A stretch of DNA of 63,790 nt. It comes from an uncultured bacterium (lineage in GTDB: Bacteria; Bacillota_I; Bacilli_A; RFN20; CAG-826). The DNA is taken from contig CASEYK010000023.1 of the NCBI GenBank assembly GCA_949292105.1, positions 1-63,790 on the forward strand. The letters run 5' to 3'. Positions 26,413-34,593 of this stretch are shown here, piece after piece (positions within the stretch are counted from its first letter, which is position 1; the number at the start of each line of letters is the position of its first letter). Position numbers and translations under genes: made by a program. A model generated the notes under the pieces. It did no database searches, had not been told where the DNA came from, and saw only the letters and a program-made list of their open reading frames with translations.

Positions 26413-27696
26413 TTAATAACCTTTTTTGCCGAGCAAATGGAACATATTTCTTTTGTATACTTCAACGCCTGGCTGATTGAATGGATTAATCTCTAACAAG
26501 TAAGCGCTCATAGCACAAGCTCGCATAAAGAAATAGAATAAATAGCCCAAATTGTAAGGATTCATGCTATCTAATTCAAGAACGATACAAGGAACCTTTC
26601 CTTCTTGTGTGTGCGCTTGTAGAGTTCCTTCAAAGGCTTGATGATTGACAAAAGAAAGAGATTTATTTTCTAAATAATTTAAGCCATCGAGATCTAAATC
26701 ATCGTGTGGGACTAAGACATCATAAGCAGGCTTTTCGACATAAATGATTGTTTCAAAGAGCACAGGAGACCCGTCCTGAATAAACTGTCCTAGCGAATGC
26801 AAGTCGGTAGAAAAAGTAGCGGAAGTGGGAAACAGACCCTTTTTCATTTTGCCTTCTGATTCGCCGAATAATTGTTTGAGCCATTCACCGATTTGAGTAA
26901 ATTGTGGCTCGTAGGTGACAAAAAGTTCGCAAGATTTTTTAGCTTTGCGATAAAAATAGTCGCGCGAGCAGGCATATTGGTAGCAAATATTTGAGTGCAA
27001 ATCATCGTTATCAAAAGTAGCCATAGCATCATATGCGCCTTTCATAAAGTCATCGATATCAACCCCAGCGCAGGCAAGAGGAAATAAGCCGACAGCACTA
27101 AATACGCTATAGCGGCCACCGATGTCCGAAGGGAGAACATAGGTTTGATATCCTTCTTTTCTTGCCAATGTTAAAAGAGCACCTGTTTCTTTATCAGTTG
27201 TGGCAAATATGGCTTTGCGTGCTGCATCTTTTCCGATTTGTTTTTCGAGCAGTTCTTTTACAAGGCGAAAAGCGATGCTTGTTTCGGTTGTCGTGCCGCT
27301 TTTAGATATAACATTGATTGCAAATTTTTTACCTTTTAAATATTCAAGAACTTGAGCGGTATAATTTGGAGAAAATGTTTGCCCAAAGAATATAATTTCA
27401 GGCTTGCTCGTGCTTTTAATGCCGTTGAGAGCTTCGATTGCCGCTCTAGCACCTAGATAGCTGCCACCGATACCGCATACGACGAGAACATCAAAATGAT
27501 TTCTAACATATTCAGCATCTTTTTTTATTTGTTCAGCTTCTTGCTTGTCATAAGTGAGAGGGTATTTCGCCCAGCCTAAATAATCATTGCCTGGCAAAGT
27601 TTTCTCATTAATAGCTTTATTAATGGTAACAACTCTATCTTTATATTGTTCTAGTTCTTCTTTTTTGAGTGCATTTTCCAAAATTAGTTTCAACAT
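26413..27696 (-). CDS. pgi: Glucose-6-phosphate isomerase
   Basis: A 427-residue PGI interconverting glucose-6-P and fructose-6-P in glycolysis. DVLVVCGIGGSYLGARAAIE, NVISKSGTTTETSIAFR, SDIGGRYSVFSAVGLFPLA and ESEGKMKKGLFPTSATFSTD are canonical family blocks. The length matches the short bacterial type. An AAAGGAG SD lies before the ATG and it follows the S1-domain gene by 2 bp, forming an ispD-cvfD-pgi operon. Confidence 0.96.
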   Translation of the reverse strand: MLKLILENALKKEELEQYKDRVVTINKAINEKTLPGNDYLGWAKYPLTYDKQEAEQIKKDAEYVRNHFDVLVVCGIGGSYLGARAAIEALNGIKSTSKPEIIFFGQTFSPNYTAQVLEYLKGKKFAINVISKSGTTTETSIAFRLVKELLEKQIGKDAARKAIFATTDKETGALLTLARKEGYQTYVLPSDIGGRYSVFSAVGLFPLACAGVDIDDFMKGAYDAMATFDNDDLHSNICYQYACSRDYFYRKAKKSCELFVTYEPQFTQIGEWLKQLFGESEGKMKKGLFPTSATFSTDLHSLGQFIQDGSPVLFETIIYVEKPAYDVLVPHDDLDLDGLNYLENKSLSFVNHQAFEGTLQAHTQEGKVPCIVLELDSMNPYNLGYLFYFFMRACAMSAYLLEINPFNQPGVEVYKRNMFHLLGKKGY

Positions 27697-27698
27697 AT

Positions 27699-28076
27699 TT
27701 ATTTTTGCTCCTTTTTTATCGCTTCTTCGTATGTTTTATCAATCCATTCATCGAGATGTTCTTTAAGAATTATAAATTCTTCTTTATCGATTTTTGGTAT
27801 TCTTCTTTTTGTGTTTTGATGGGTAGAATATCGCTCTTGTTCAGGAACTTGTTTAAGAGAGACACGCATAAATTTCGTGTGCTGATCAATTTGGAGAATT
27901 TTGACTTTTATCTCGTCATCACAAGAGGTATAAAGTTCGATGTCTTTAACAAAGCCATCGCTTATTTCCGATATGTGAAGCAAGCCGCTATATCCGCCAT
28001 CAAAAGATAAAAACGCAGCGTATGGCTTGACCTCTTTTACTTTGCCTATTACTATGTCGCCGACATTGTAATTCAT
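27699..28076 (-). CDS. S1 RNA-binding domain protein (CvfD/YugI-like)
   Basis: A 125-residue protein with one S1 domain (residues 1-75; VGDIVIGKVKEVKPYAAF, YSGLLHISEIS, VKILQID) and a charged C-terminal tail. CvfD/GSP13-type proteins bind RNA or ribosomes and affect post-transcriptional control. It overlaps ispD by four bases (ATGA) and precedes pgi by 2 bp, so it is cotranscribed. Confidence 0.88.
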   Translation of the reverse strand: MNYNVGDIVIGKVKEVKPYAAFLSFDGGYSGLLHISEISDGFVKDIELYTSCDDEIKVKILQIDQHTKFMRVSLKQVPEQERYSTHQNTKRRIPKIDKEEFIILKEHLDEWIDKTYEEAIKKEQK

Positions 28077-28780
28077 TGGCCAACCCCCTTTGTTACCATC
28101 GCTTCAAACACTTCAAAATCGCTCGTTAGTGTAATTTTAAAATTGTTTTCTTCGCTGATAAGTATTCTAACGGCTTGATTATTCATTTTGACTAAATAAG
28201 TATCATCGCTAGCGTTAAATATATTATTGTTAATTGCGTTTTCGTGAGCTTCTTTTATCGTTTTTAAGCGAAAAACTTGAGGAGTTTCAATCAGAGCGAC
28301 TTCGCCTCGATTCACATAGTTATCTATTTCATCGAAATTGATTGTCTTAACAATCGTGTCGTGACAGTTACGAGCTATTGTTATTGCATCGCATTCTTTT
28401 AGGGCGTTGCTTAAACTTTCAAGCATAGAAAGTGATAATAGTGGTCGAGCAGCATCATGAATAAAAACAGCATCGTCATCGTTTGCTATTTGCGACAGAT
28501 ACTTGATGGCTTCGTAGGAACTTTTTTGTCTAGTAATTCCGCCAGGAATAACATCAATAATTTTATCAAATGCTTGGATTTGACCTTTGACATAATTAAT
28601 ATTTTGAGAATTAACAACTAAAAGAATCCGATCGATAACATTGGATTGCGACATTGTTTTCAAAGAATATTGGTATAGAGGTATGCCTAAAACTTTTTTA
28701 AATTGTTTATTGACAGGGTCGAGAAATCTTTTACTCGCACCGCCTAAAAGAATAACACCATAATTCATATTTCTAATCAT
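28073..28780 (-). CDS. ispD: 2-C-methyl-D-erythritol 4-phosphate cytidylyltransferase (IspD/TarI family)
   Basis: A 235-residue CTP-dependent nucleotidyltransferase. ILLGGASKRFLDPVNKQF is the CTP-binding loop, FIHDAARPLLS the conserved IspD block, and ETPQVFR and SDDTYLV follow. The substrate is most likely MEP of the isoprenoid pathway, although TarI ribitol-phosphate enzymes are close relatives. The motif ASKR in place of AGKGxR-type loops is slightly divergent. Start may be 28780 or the in-frame ATG 28768. Confidence 0.82.
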   Translation of the reverse strand: MIRNMNYGVILLGGASKRFLDPVNKQFKKVLGIPLYQYSLKTMSQSNVIDRILLVVNSQNINYVKGQIQAFDKIIDVIPGGITRQKSSYEAIKYLSQIANDDDAVFIHDAARPLLSLSMLESLSNALKECDAITIARNCHDTIVKTINFDEIDNYVNRGEVALIETPQVFRLKTIKEAHENAINNNIFNASDDTYLVKMNNQAVRILISEENNFKITLTSDFEVFEAMVTKGVGQ

Positions 28781-28820
28781 AATCTCTCAAAGAATAAATA
28801 GCAACGAGTTGCTATCGAGA

Positions 28821-29654
28821 TTATTTATTTGCTAAAGAGTTTTCTTTATCTTCAATTTGTTGAGTTAAAGCTGCCGAATCGATGATGAGATGAAGAACTT
28901 TTTCTAAATCGCTACCAGCTGAATAATCGGCGCGACAAATAAAGTTGACACGCCCATCGGTATAAATTTGTCGGACTTTATCGATTTCTTTTTCGGGGTA
29001 CACAGCAATTGATTTACCGCCGTTTTGTTTTAAGAGGGTCATACAAGCGATATCGGTCATTCCATCGCCTAAATAAACGATGTTGCGATAAGGGATGCGT
29101 AGACCTGGTGTTTTGCGATTGACAGCATTGTCATCGGTAATATCTTTGACGCCTTTCGCTATACGGAATAAAAACTGAGTTTTTTGCGTGTAATTGATAG
29201 CTAGTTTTGGCCAAACCGGTTCTCCCGTCTCTTCGTCAAAATAATATTCACAACCAAATACTGATGTAAATTCATTGATGATAGGAGTGCCATCGACAAT
29301 TTCTTTTGTCCCGCTTGATACGAGATAATGTTCAACTTTTACTCCTTTTGATTCTCCGTATTCATTAATTCGTTTAAACCAAGTAGTGACGCCAGGATGA
29401 TATTTGATAGATTTGCCACATTCGTGCAAAAATTCCCGTGTCAATTTAATGCCCTTTTTTTTGGCTTGATAAATCATCATATACATGTATGATAAAATTC
29501 TTTCAACGCCTTCTTTTTCGCTAAACTCGGTCGTTGAATTCCAAAATTCACCAGGAGTCATACCAAGGCGTGGAATAAATTCATAATTTTGCATATCTGT
29601 CGTCGACAAAGTTTTATCAAAGTCGTACATAATGGCTACTATTGGTTTTTTCAT
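28821..29654 (-). CDS. HAD-superfamily phosphatase (phosphoserine-phosphatase-like)
   Basis: A 277-residue HAD hydrolase. DFDKTLST is motif I with the nucleophile Asp, SSGTKEI is motif II and YLGDGMTDIACM is motif IV. The helical cap carries YEFIPRLGMTP. It resembles the PSP-like haloacid dehalogenase group; substrate unknown. ATG 29654 is chosen because GAGGAC lies 9 nt upstream and a TTGTCA-17-GATAAT promoter precedes it. The frame open to 29684 would overlap that promoter. Confidence 0.85.
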   Translation of the reverse strand: MKKPIVAIMYDFDKTLSTTDMQNYEFIPRLGMTPGEFWNSTTEFSEKEGVERILSYMYMMIYQAKKKGIKLTREFLHECGKSIKYHPGVTTWFKRINEYGESKGVKVEHYLVSSGTKEIVDGTPIINEFTSVFGCEYYFDEETGEPVWPKLAINYTQKTQFLFRIAKGVKDITDDNAVNRKTPGLRIPYRNIVYLGDGMTDIACMTLLKQNGGKSIAVYPEKEIDKVRQIYTDGRVNFICRADYSAGSDLEKVLHLIIDSAALTQQIEDKENSLANK

Positions 29655-29672
29655 AAAAAATGTCCTCAATAA

Positions 29673-29711
29673 ATTATCCCACAAAATTTATTTTTTGACA
29701 ACTTGTCAAAA
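29673..29711 (-). promoter_or_regulatory. HAD-gene promoter with 19-bp perfect palindrome
   Basis: On the minus strand TTGTCA (29701-29696), 17 bp, GATAAT (29678-29673). The -35 sits inside a perfect inverted repeat at 29693-29711 with 9-bp arms around one base (TTTTGACAA C TTGTCAAAA). It lies between two divergent genes and looks like an operator. Confidence 0.6.
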
Positions 29712-29772
29712 GAAAACGCCCTTTTTTGTTGTTTAAGTGAAGCGTTAATGTTAAGATACGAGCGAGAATATT

Positions 29773-30318
29773 ATGGTTGTTTTAGCAAAACTTGAATGGT
29801 ATGAATCTCTTCTTATTGCCGTTGGTTCATTTTTTGGACTTTGGCTTTTTGTTTCTCTAATTGGGCTTATCTTTTTTGGTGTGTTTTCTCATATTTTAAA
29901 AAAGCACAATAAGGCGTTGACTCTCGTTTTAAAAGCGAAGTATGACAACATTGAAAAGCTTTTTCTTGTGTTAAAAGATTCTGGCATTAAAGTCGATAGC
30001 AACTACATGCAAAGGCTTCATTCAATTAAAATATCAGATTTTGAAAAGCAAGATAGTGCCACCTGTGCAAAAGCGCGAGAAACGCTTTCTACATTAAGAG
30101 ATGAAGCGATGTTTTTGTCGGAGAGAAAGGAAAATGTCTCCAAAAACGAAATTGTCAAATCAGCCAAGAAAAATATTCTCGACATCGATACCATCTATCG
30201 CAATCATATTGCCATGTATAATGCTGATGTGCTCGGTTATAATTATTGGATTAAATTCTTACCCAATCGTCTTTTATTCAAGATGTTTAGAGTTAAAGAA
30301 AAACATTTAATTTCGTAA
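29773..30318 (+). CDS. LemA-like membrane-anchored protein
   Basis: A 181-residue protein with one N-terminal membrane helix (about 13-38) and a helical cytosolic or extracellular body. The C-terminal segment YNADVLGYNYWIKFLPNRLL, then FKMFRVKEK, matches the LemA ending (YN..V..YN..I..FP..L...F..KE). The middle part is more divergent than usual. LemA proteins are of uncertain function. A TTGTTT-17-TAAGAT promoter lies upstream. It precedes the peptidase gene by 21 bp with an AGGAG SD, so they form an operon. Confidence 0.72.
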   Translation: MVVLAKLEWYESLLIAVGSFFGLWLFVSLIGLIFFGVFSHILKKHNKALTLVLKAKYDNIEKLFLVLKDSGIKVDSNYMQRLHSIKISDFEKQDSATCAKARETLSTLRDEAMFLSERKENVSKNEIVKSAKKNILDIDTIYRNHIAMYNADVLGYNYWIKFLPNRLLFKMFRVKEKHLIS

Positions 30319-30339
30319 AAAAAGCAGAAGGAGAAAATT

Positions 30340-32049
30340 ATGAAACGCTTGGATTGTCTTTTTTCTGAACTGAAAATTAAACCAGTTTCAGAAGAGAAGA
30401 TTGTCGAAAAGATGCAATCTTTTATCGACGAACTAAAAAAATGTGGCAGTGCTCTTACCGCCTCTCAAGTAATGAAGAAATGGAGCAAATATGGCGATGA
30501 ATTATCGACAAATTTTTCATTAATATCAATTCGATATTCTTTGAATACAGAAGATAAAAAAATCGCAATGCTTCAACAAAAAATGGATGAAGTCTATCCG
30601 ATAGTCAACAACTATTCTTTACAATTTTCTAAAATTTTATTAAAGGCTAAATATCGAAAAGATTTAGAAAAAGAATATGGTTCTTATCTTTTCCAAATGC
30701 TTGAAAATTTTGTCAAAACATTTGATGAAAAAATTATTAATGACTCGATTGAAGAAAATAAATTGACGACGGAATATGACCGCATTATCGGTTCCGCTCA
30801 AATCGAATTCCGAGGTCAAGTTTATAATCTATCTCAAATGGGTAAATTTACTCAGTCAGCCGATCGAGAGACTCGAAAAGAAGCGTCTGTCGCTGTTGAC
30901 AAGTGGTTTTTAGATCACGAAAAAGCTATCGGAGATATTTATTCACAGCTCGTTTTGTTGAGGGACAAGATGGCTAAAGCTTTAGGATTTAAAAATTTTA
31001 TTGAACTAGGTTACCTCAGATTAGGCAGAACTGACTACAACGCTAAAATGGTTAAAGAATATCGCAAACAAATTACCGAAGAAGTAGTTCCTCTCGCCAA
31101 CCAACTTTTTAAACAGCAAATTAAATCTTTGGGTATCAAGCATCCACAATTTTATGACTATAATCTTTCATTTAAGAGTGGAAACCCTATGCCCAAAGGT
31201 GATGAAGAGTATTTAGTCGAACAAGCACAAAAAATGTATGATGATTTGTCACCTGTCACTGGTGAATTTTTCACTTTTATGCGCGAGCATGAACTCATGG
31301 ATTTAACTGCTAGAAAAGGTAAAGTTAGCGGTGGATATTGTGCAAGTCTATCTTCTTATAAAGCCCCTTTCGTTTTTGCTAATTTTAATGGCACATCAGC
31401 TGATGTTAATGTTTTGACACATGAAATTGGGCACGCTCTTCAAGGCTATTTGTCAAGTTCAATTAAGGTAAGCGAATATCGCAACCCAACTTTAGAAGCT
31501 TGCGAAATTCATTCGATGAGTATGGAATTCTTTGCTTGGCCGTATATGGAACTATTTTTTAAAGAGGATGCAAATAAATATCGCTATGAGCATTTAAGAG
31601 ATGCTATCACTTTTTTGCCATATGGTATTTCAATCGATGAATTCCAGCATTGGGTGTATGAGAATCCCCATGCCACTCACGAAGAAAGATGTGCTAAATT
31701 CCGCGAAATAGAACTTAAGAATTTGCCTCACAAATCTTATGACGAATGTCCATGCTACAATCACGGCGGATGGTGGATGAAACAGAGTCACATTTTTGGT
31801 TCGCCATTTTATTACATCGATTACACGCTTGCTCAAGTGGTGGCCTTTCAGTTCTTGCTCGAGAGCCGAAAGAACAAAGAAAAAGCTTGGAAGAAATATA
31901 TTAAGTTATGTAAATTTGGCGGAAGAGCACCTTTTGTCTCTTTGCTAGCTGCCAATCATCTTCGCAATCCATTCATCGAAGGCAATGTCAAAAAGAGCGT
32001 GAAGCCACTTCAAAAAATACTTAAAGAATTTGACATAAGCAGCTTTTAA
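30340..32049 (+). CDS. pepF: M3 family oligoendopeptidase (PepF-like)
   Basis: A 569-residue cytosolic zinc metallopeptidase that cleaves short peptides. HEIGH is at 361-365 and the third ligand region reads EACEIHSMSMEFF. SGGYCASLSSYKAPFVFANF precedes the active site as in PepF. The length is typical of M3 oligoendopeptidases. An AGAAGGAGAA SD sits before the ATG. A strong terminator follows at 32074. Confidence 0.93.
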   Translation: MKRLDCLFSELKIKPVSEEKIVEKMQSFIDELKKCGSALTASQVMKKWSKYGDELSTNFSLISIRYSLNTEDKKIAMLQQKMDEVYPIVNNYSLQFSKILLKAKYRKDLEKEYGSYLFQMLENFVKTFDEKIINDSIEENKLTTEYDRIIGSAQIEFRGQVYNLSQMGKFTQSADRETRKEASVAVDKWFLDHEKAIGDIYSQLVLLRDKMAKALGFKNFIELGYLRLGRTDYNAKMVKEYRKQITEEVVPLANQLFKQQIKSLGIKHPQFYDYNLSFKSGNPMPKGDEEYLVEQAQKMYDDLSPVTGEFFTFMREHELMDLTARKGKVSGGYCASLSSYKAPFVFANFNGTSADVNVLTHEIGHALQGYLSSSIKVSEYRNPTLEACEIHSMSMEFFAWPYMELFFKEDANKYRYEHLRDAITFLPYGISIDEFQHWVYENPHATHEERCAKFREIELKNLPHKSYDECPCYNHGGWWMKQSHIFGSPFYYIDYTLAQVVAFQFLLESRKNKEKAWKKYIKLCKFGGRAPFVSLLAANHLRNPFIEGNVKKSVKPLQKILKEFDISSF

Positions 32050-32073
32050 AACTATTAGCATTAAAAATAAAAA

Positions 32074-32106
32074 AAGCGCAGATTCGCAATGAATTCTGTG
32101 CTTTTT
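32074..32106. terminator. Bidirectional terminator
   Basis: AAGCGCAGA and TCTGTGCTT pair around a 13-base loop, with an A run on one side and TTTTT on the other. It can end pepF on the plus strand and the membrane-protein operon on the minus strand. Confidence 0.7.
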
Positions 32107-32130
32107 ATTTGTGTTTTGCGCTTTTTTTAA

Positions 32131-32595
32131 TTAAATGTTATCCAATTTGATAGCAACAATATTCATAGCTGATTGGATGAGAATGAAAGCAACGGCGATG
32201 TATGGACCTGCTAGAGTTGTAAAATTAGCAAATCGATCCATGCAATTGTTTTGTAGACAATAAAATACTTGTGTTAATCCAATTAAAATAGCACCGACAA
32301 GTGATAATGCAATACTTAATCCAAGGATTAATTTTTCAAGTCGATATGATAGTGAAATAAAAGGTAATGAAACAACGAGAGTGGCAATGGCTGAGGCTAA
32401 GACTAACATATATGCAACAAAAGTTATCCATATGCCTTGCCTATCGCCTACTGAACTGTCCCAAAACAACGAAGCGCCACTATAAATAGTTCCATTCATC
32501 ATTTTCATGGCTGGGAGAAACATCATTAAAACTGCTATAATGCCAGCAGCTGCGCTCAATCCCATAAACAAAACACTGCTTACTTGTTTTTTCAT
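32131..32595 (-). CDS. Small four-helix membrane protein A
   Basis: A 154-residue protein with helices near 10-30, 58-80, 87-108 and 128-150. No family recognised. It has an outer loop after the first helix (NGTIYSGASLFWDSSVGDRQ). An AGGAGG SD is present. It lies 33 bp after a neighbour of the same size and topology (32629-33114), suggesting two diverged copies in one operon. Confidence 0.7.
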   Translation of the reverse strand: MKKQVSSVLFMGLSAAAGIIAVLMMFLPAMKMMNGTIYSGASLFWDSSVGDRQGIWITFVAYMLVLASAIATLVVSLPFISLSYRLEKLILGLSIALSLVGAILIGLTQVFYCLQNNCMDRFANFTTLAGPYIAVAFILIQSAMNIVAIKLDNI

Positions 32596-32628
32596 AATTC
32601 CCTCCTCTTGAATAATTTTGAATCAATA

Positions 32629-33114
32629 TTATCGCTTGCTACGCTTACTGCGTGAAAGTAAGTCAAACACAAAGGAAATAGCTAATAATGCGGTAGTAGC
32701 AAATCCACTAATCACCGCAATAATTGATGTAGTGGTTAATTTTATTTCTCCCCCAGTTTTTACAAACAATCCAGCTAGAGTGTTTGCATCAGAGTACAAA
32801 GTTGGCATACATGCTACCAAAACAGCACCAACAAATGCAATAACCGCGCCAACTATATCAATAGTGACTTTACCAAGCTTTTCATTTAGCAAACTACTGA
32901 TTAAAGCAAAAAGACCACCTAGCAATATCATGCAGTATCCAATAAATGGTACAACAGTTGTTCCACCAACATCTTCGCTGAAGAATACATCTTGGAAACC
33001 AATCTCTCCAGTTAAACTCCCAATAGTACCAGATGGATTAAGTTGATTAGTAAAAGCCATGCAAAATGCAACAATAGCAACAAGGACACCAATCCATTTT
33101 AAAATTTTAGTCAT
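32629..33114 (-). CDS. Small four-helix membrane protein B
   Basis: A 161-residue protein with helices near 8-25, 53-75, 83-105 and 128-152 and a Lys/Arg/Ser tail. The first-loop layout (GEIGFQDVFFSEDVG) parallels protein A. An AGAGGT SD is present. It is divergent from the hydantoinase operon. No function can be assigned. Confidence 0.7.
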   Translation of the reverse strand: MTKILKWIGVLVAIVAFCMAFTNQLNPSGTIGSLTGEIGFQDVFFSEDVGGTTVVPFIGYCMILLGGLFALISSLLNEKLGKVTIDIVGAVIAFVGAVLVACMPTLYSDANTLAGLFVKTGGEIKLTTTSIIAVISGFATTALLAISFVFDLLSRSKRSKR

Positions 33115-33232
33115 AATAATTACCTCTTATAATATTATAAATATTTCGTAATTGAATGCCGATAAAAAAATTATTTTTTTAATTTTCTATATGGTAAAAT
33201 GAAAGAAATATAAGCATATGGAGGTAAATACA

Positions 33233-34588
33233 GTGTCCAAAATTTTAATAAAAAATGGTTTTGTTGTTCTCCTAGACAGAATTGAACAAAAGGATATTTT
33301 GATTGAAAATGAAAAAATTAAAATGATTGATGATGATATTGTTGATAGCGATGCTACCATTTTAAATGCGAAAGGAAAATACGTTTTGCCTGGAGCCATT
33401 GATGTTCACACTCATTTTCATATGGCTTTTGGAGGCACATATTCTTCTGATGACTATGAATCAGGTTCGCTAGGAGCACTGCGAGGTGGCGTTACTACAT
33501 ATCTTGATTACGCAATATTGAAAGAAGAAAAGAGTCTAAAGGAATTGATTGATAGCAAGTTGTCGCTAGCCAAAACATCATATGTTGATTATGGTTTTCA
33601 CATCGCGCTTACAAGAAGCGATGATAAAACGCTTGAAGAATTAGATCACATCCGTGATTATGGTGTTGCCTCTCTCAAATGTTTTATGGTTTACAAGAAA
33701 GAAAATATGATGATAAGCGATGACCAATTGAAAAAAATTCTTCTTGTTGCCAAAAAGAATAATCTTCTCGTCAATGTGCATGCAGAAGATGTAGATATGA
33801 TTGATGACAATATTGATCGATTTGTTAAAGAAGGAACGCTCGATAATTATCATCATTATCTATCGAGGCCTGAAGAAGCAGAATATCGAGGTGTGCTCAA
33901 AGCGCTTTCAATCGCAAAAGAAGCTGATGCGCCTCTTTATATTGTGCACAATGCTTGCGAAGATGGTATTAACGCTATTCGCCAAGCAAAACAAAATGGA
34001 CAAAAAGTTTTCGCAGAAACATGTCCTCAATATTTGAATTTTACCTGCGATGTTTATAAGAGAGAAGACGCGCAAAATTATGTGTGTTCTCCGGCGATTA
34101 AAGGTCAAACTTCCCAAGACGCTCTTTGGAAAGCAATCATTGATCATACAGTTGACACTGTTGCTACTGATCACTGCCCGTTCTTGCTTGAGGAAAAATT
34201 GTGGGGAAAGAATGATTTTAGAAAAACACCCAATGGATGTGATGGCATTGAAAATCTTTATCCTTACATGCTCGATAAAGCCAATCAAGGAATTATCACT
34301 TTTGTCGATGCTGCGAGATTGTGTTCTTCAAATCCTGCTAAGATTTTTCAAATTCCTCATAAAGGGGAGATTAAAGTTGGCAATGATGCTGATTTAGTTA
34401 TTTATAATCCTAATGTGCCATCAGTTTTTCATATCGCTGACTCTTTATCTAATTGCGAATATTCAATTTGGGAAGGCTATCAGTATAGCGGAACTATTCA
34501 GACAGTTATTTTAAGAGGAACTATTTTAATGGATTATGGCCGTATTTCTGGCGAAATAGGATATGGCAAATTTATAAAAAGAGGATAA
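33233..34588 (+). CDS. Dihydropyrimidinase/hydantoinase
   Basis: A 451-residue cyclic amidohydrolase that opens dihydropyrimidine or hydantoin rings. VLPGAIDVHTHFHM carries the HxH metal ligands, SLKCFMVYK the lysine expected to be carboxylated, NVHAEDVDM and YIVHNACEDG the further histidines, and TVATDHCPF the catalytic aspartate. GTG 33233 is preferred: GGAGG lies 8 nt upstream, whereas ATG 33218 has no SD. The carbamoylase follows after 5 bp, giving a two-step ring-to-amino-acid pathway. Confidence 0.9.
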   Translation: MSKILIKNGFVVLLDRIEQKDILIENEKIKMIDDDIVDSDATILNAKGKYVLPGAIDVHTHFHMAFGGTYSSDDYESGSLGALRGGVTTYLDYAILKEEKSLKELIDSKLSLAKTSYVDYGFHIALTRSDDKTLEELDHIRDYGVASLKCFMVYKKENMMISDDQLKKILLVAKKNNLLVNVHAEDVDMIDDNIDRFVKEGTLDNYHHYLSRPEEAEYRGVLKALSIAKEADAPLYIVHNACEDGINAIRQAKQNGQKVFAETCPQYLNFTCDVYKREDAQNYVCSPAIKGQTSQDALWKAIIDHTVDTVATDHCPFLLEEKLWGKNDFRKTPNGCDGIENLYPYMLDKANQGIITFVDAARLCSSNPAKIFQIPHKGEIKVGNDADLVIYNPNVPSVFHIADSLSNCEYSIWEGYQYSGTIQTVILRGTILMDYGRISGEIGYGKFIKRG

Positions 34589-34593
34589 ATATT

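Noticed and set aside
27669-28010. 113-codon plus-strand frame
   Set aside because: It is antisense to the S1-domain gene, which has clear family motifs.
28073-28780. LicC-type phosphocholine cytidylyltransferase for the LicD pathway
   Set aside because: The IHDAARPLL block is IspD/TarI-like and the gene sits in an operon with pgi, so isoprenoid or ribitol chemistry fits better.
32618-33046. 142-codon plus-strand frame
   Set aside because: It is antisense to the four-helix protein gene 32629-33114, has no SD and has no recognisable protein pattern.
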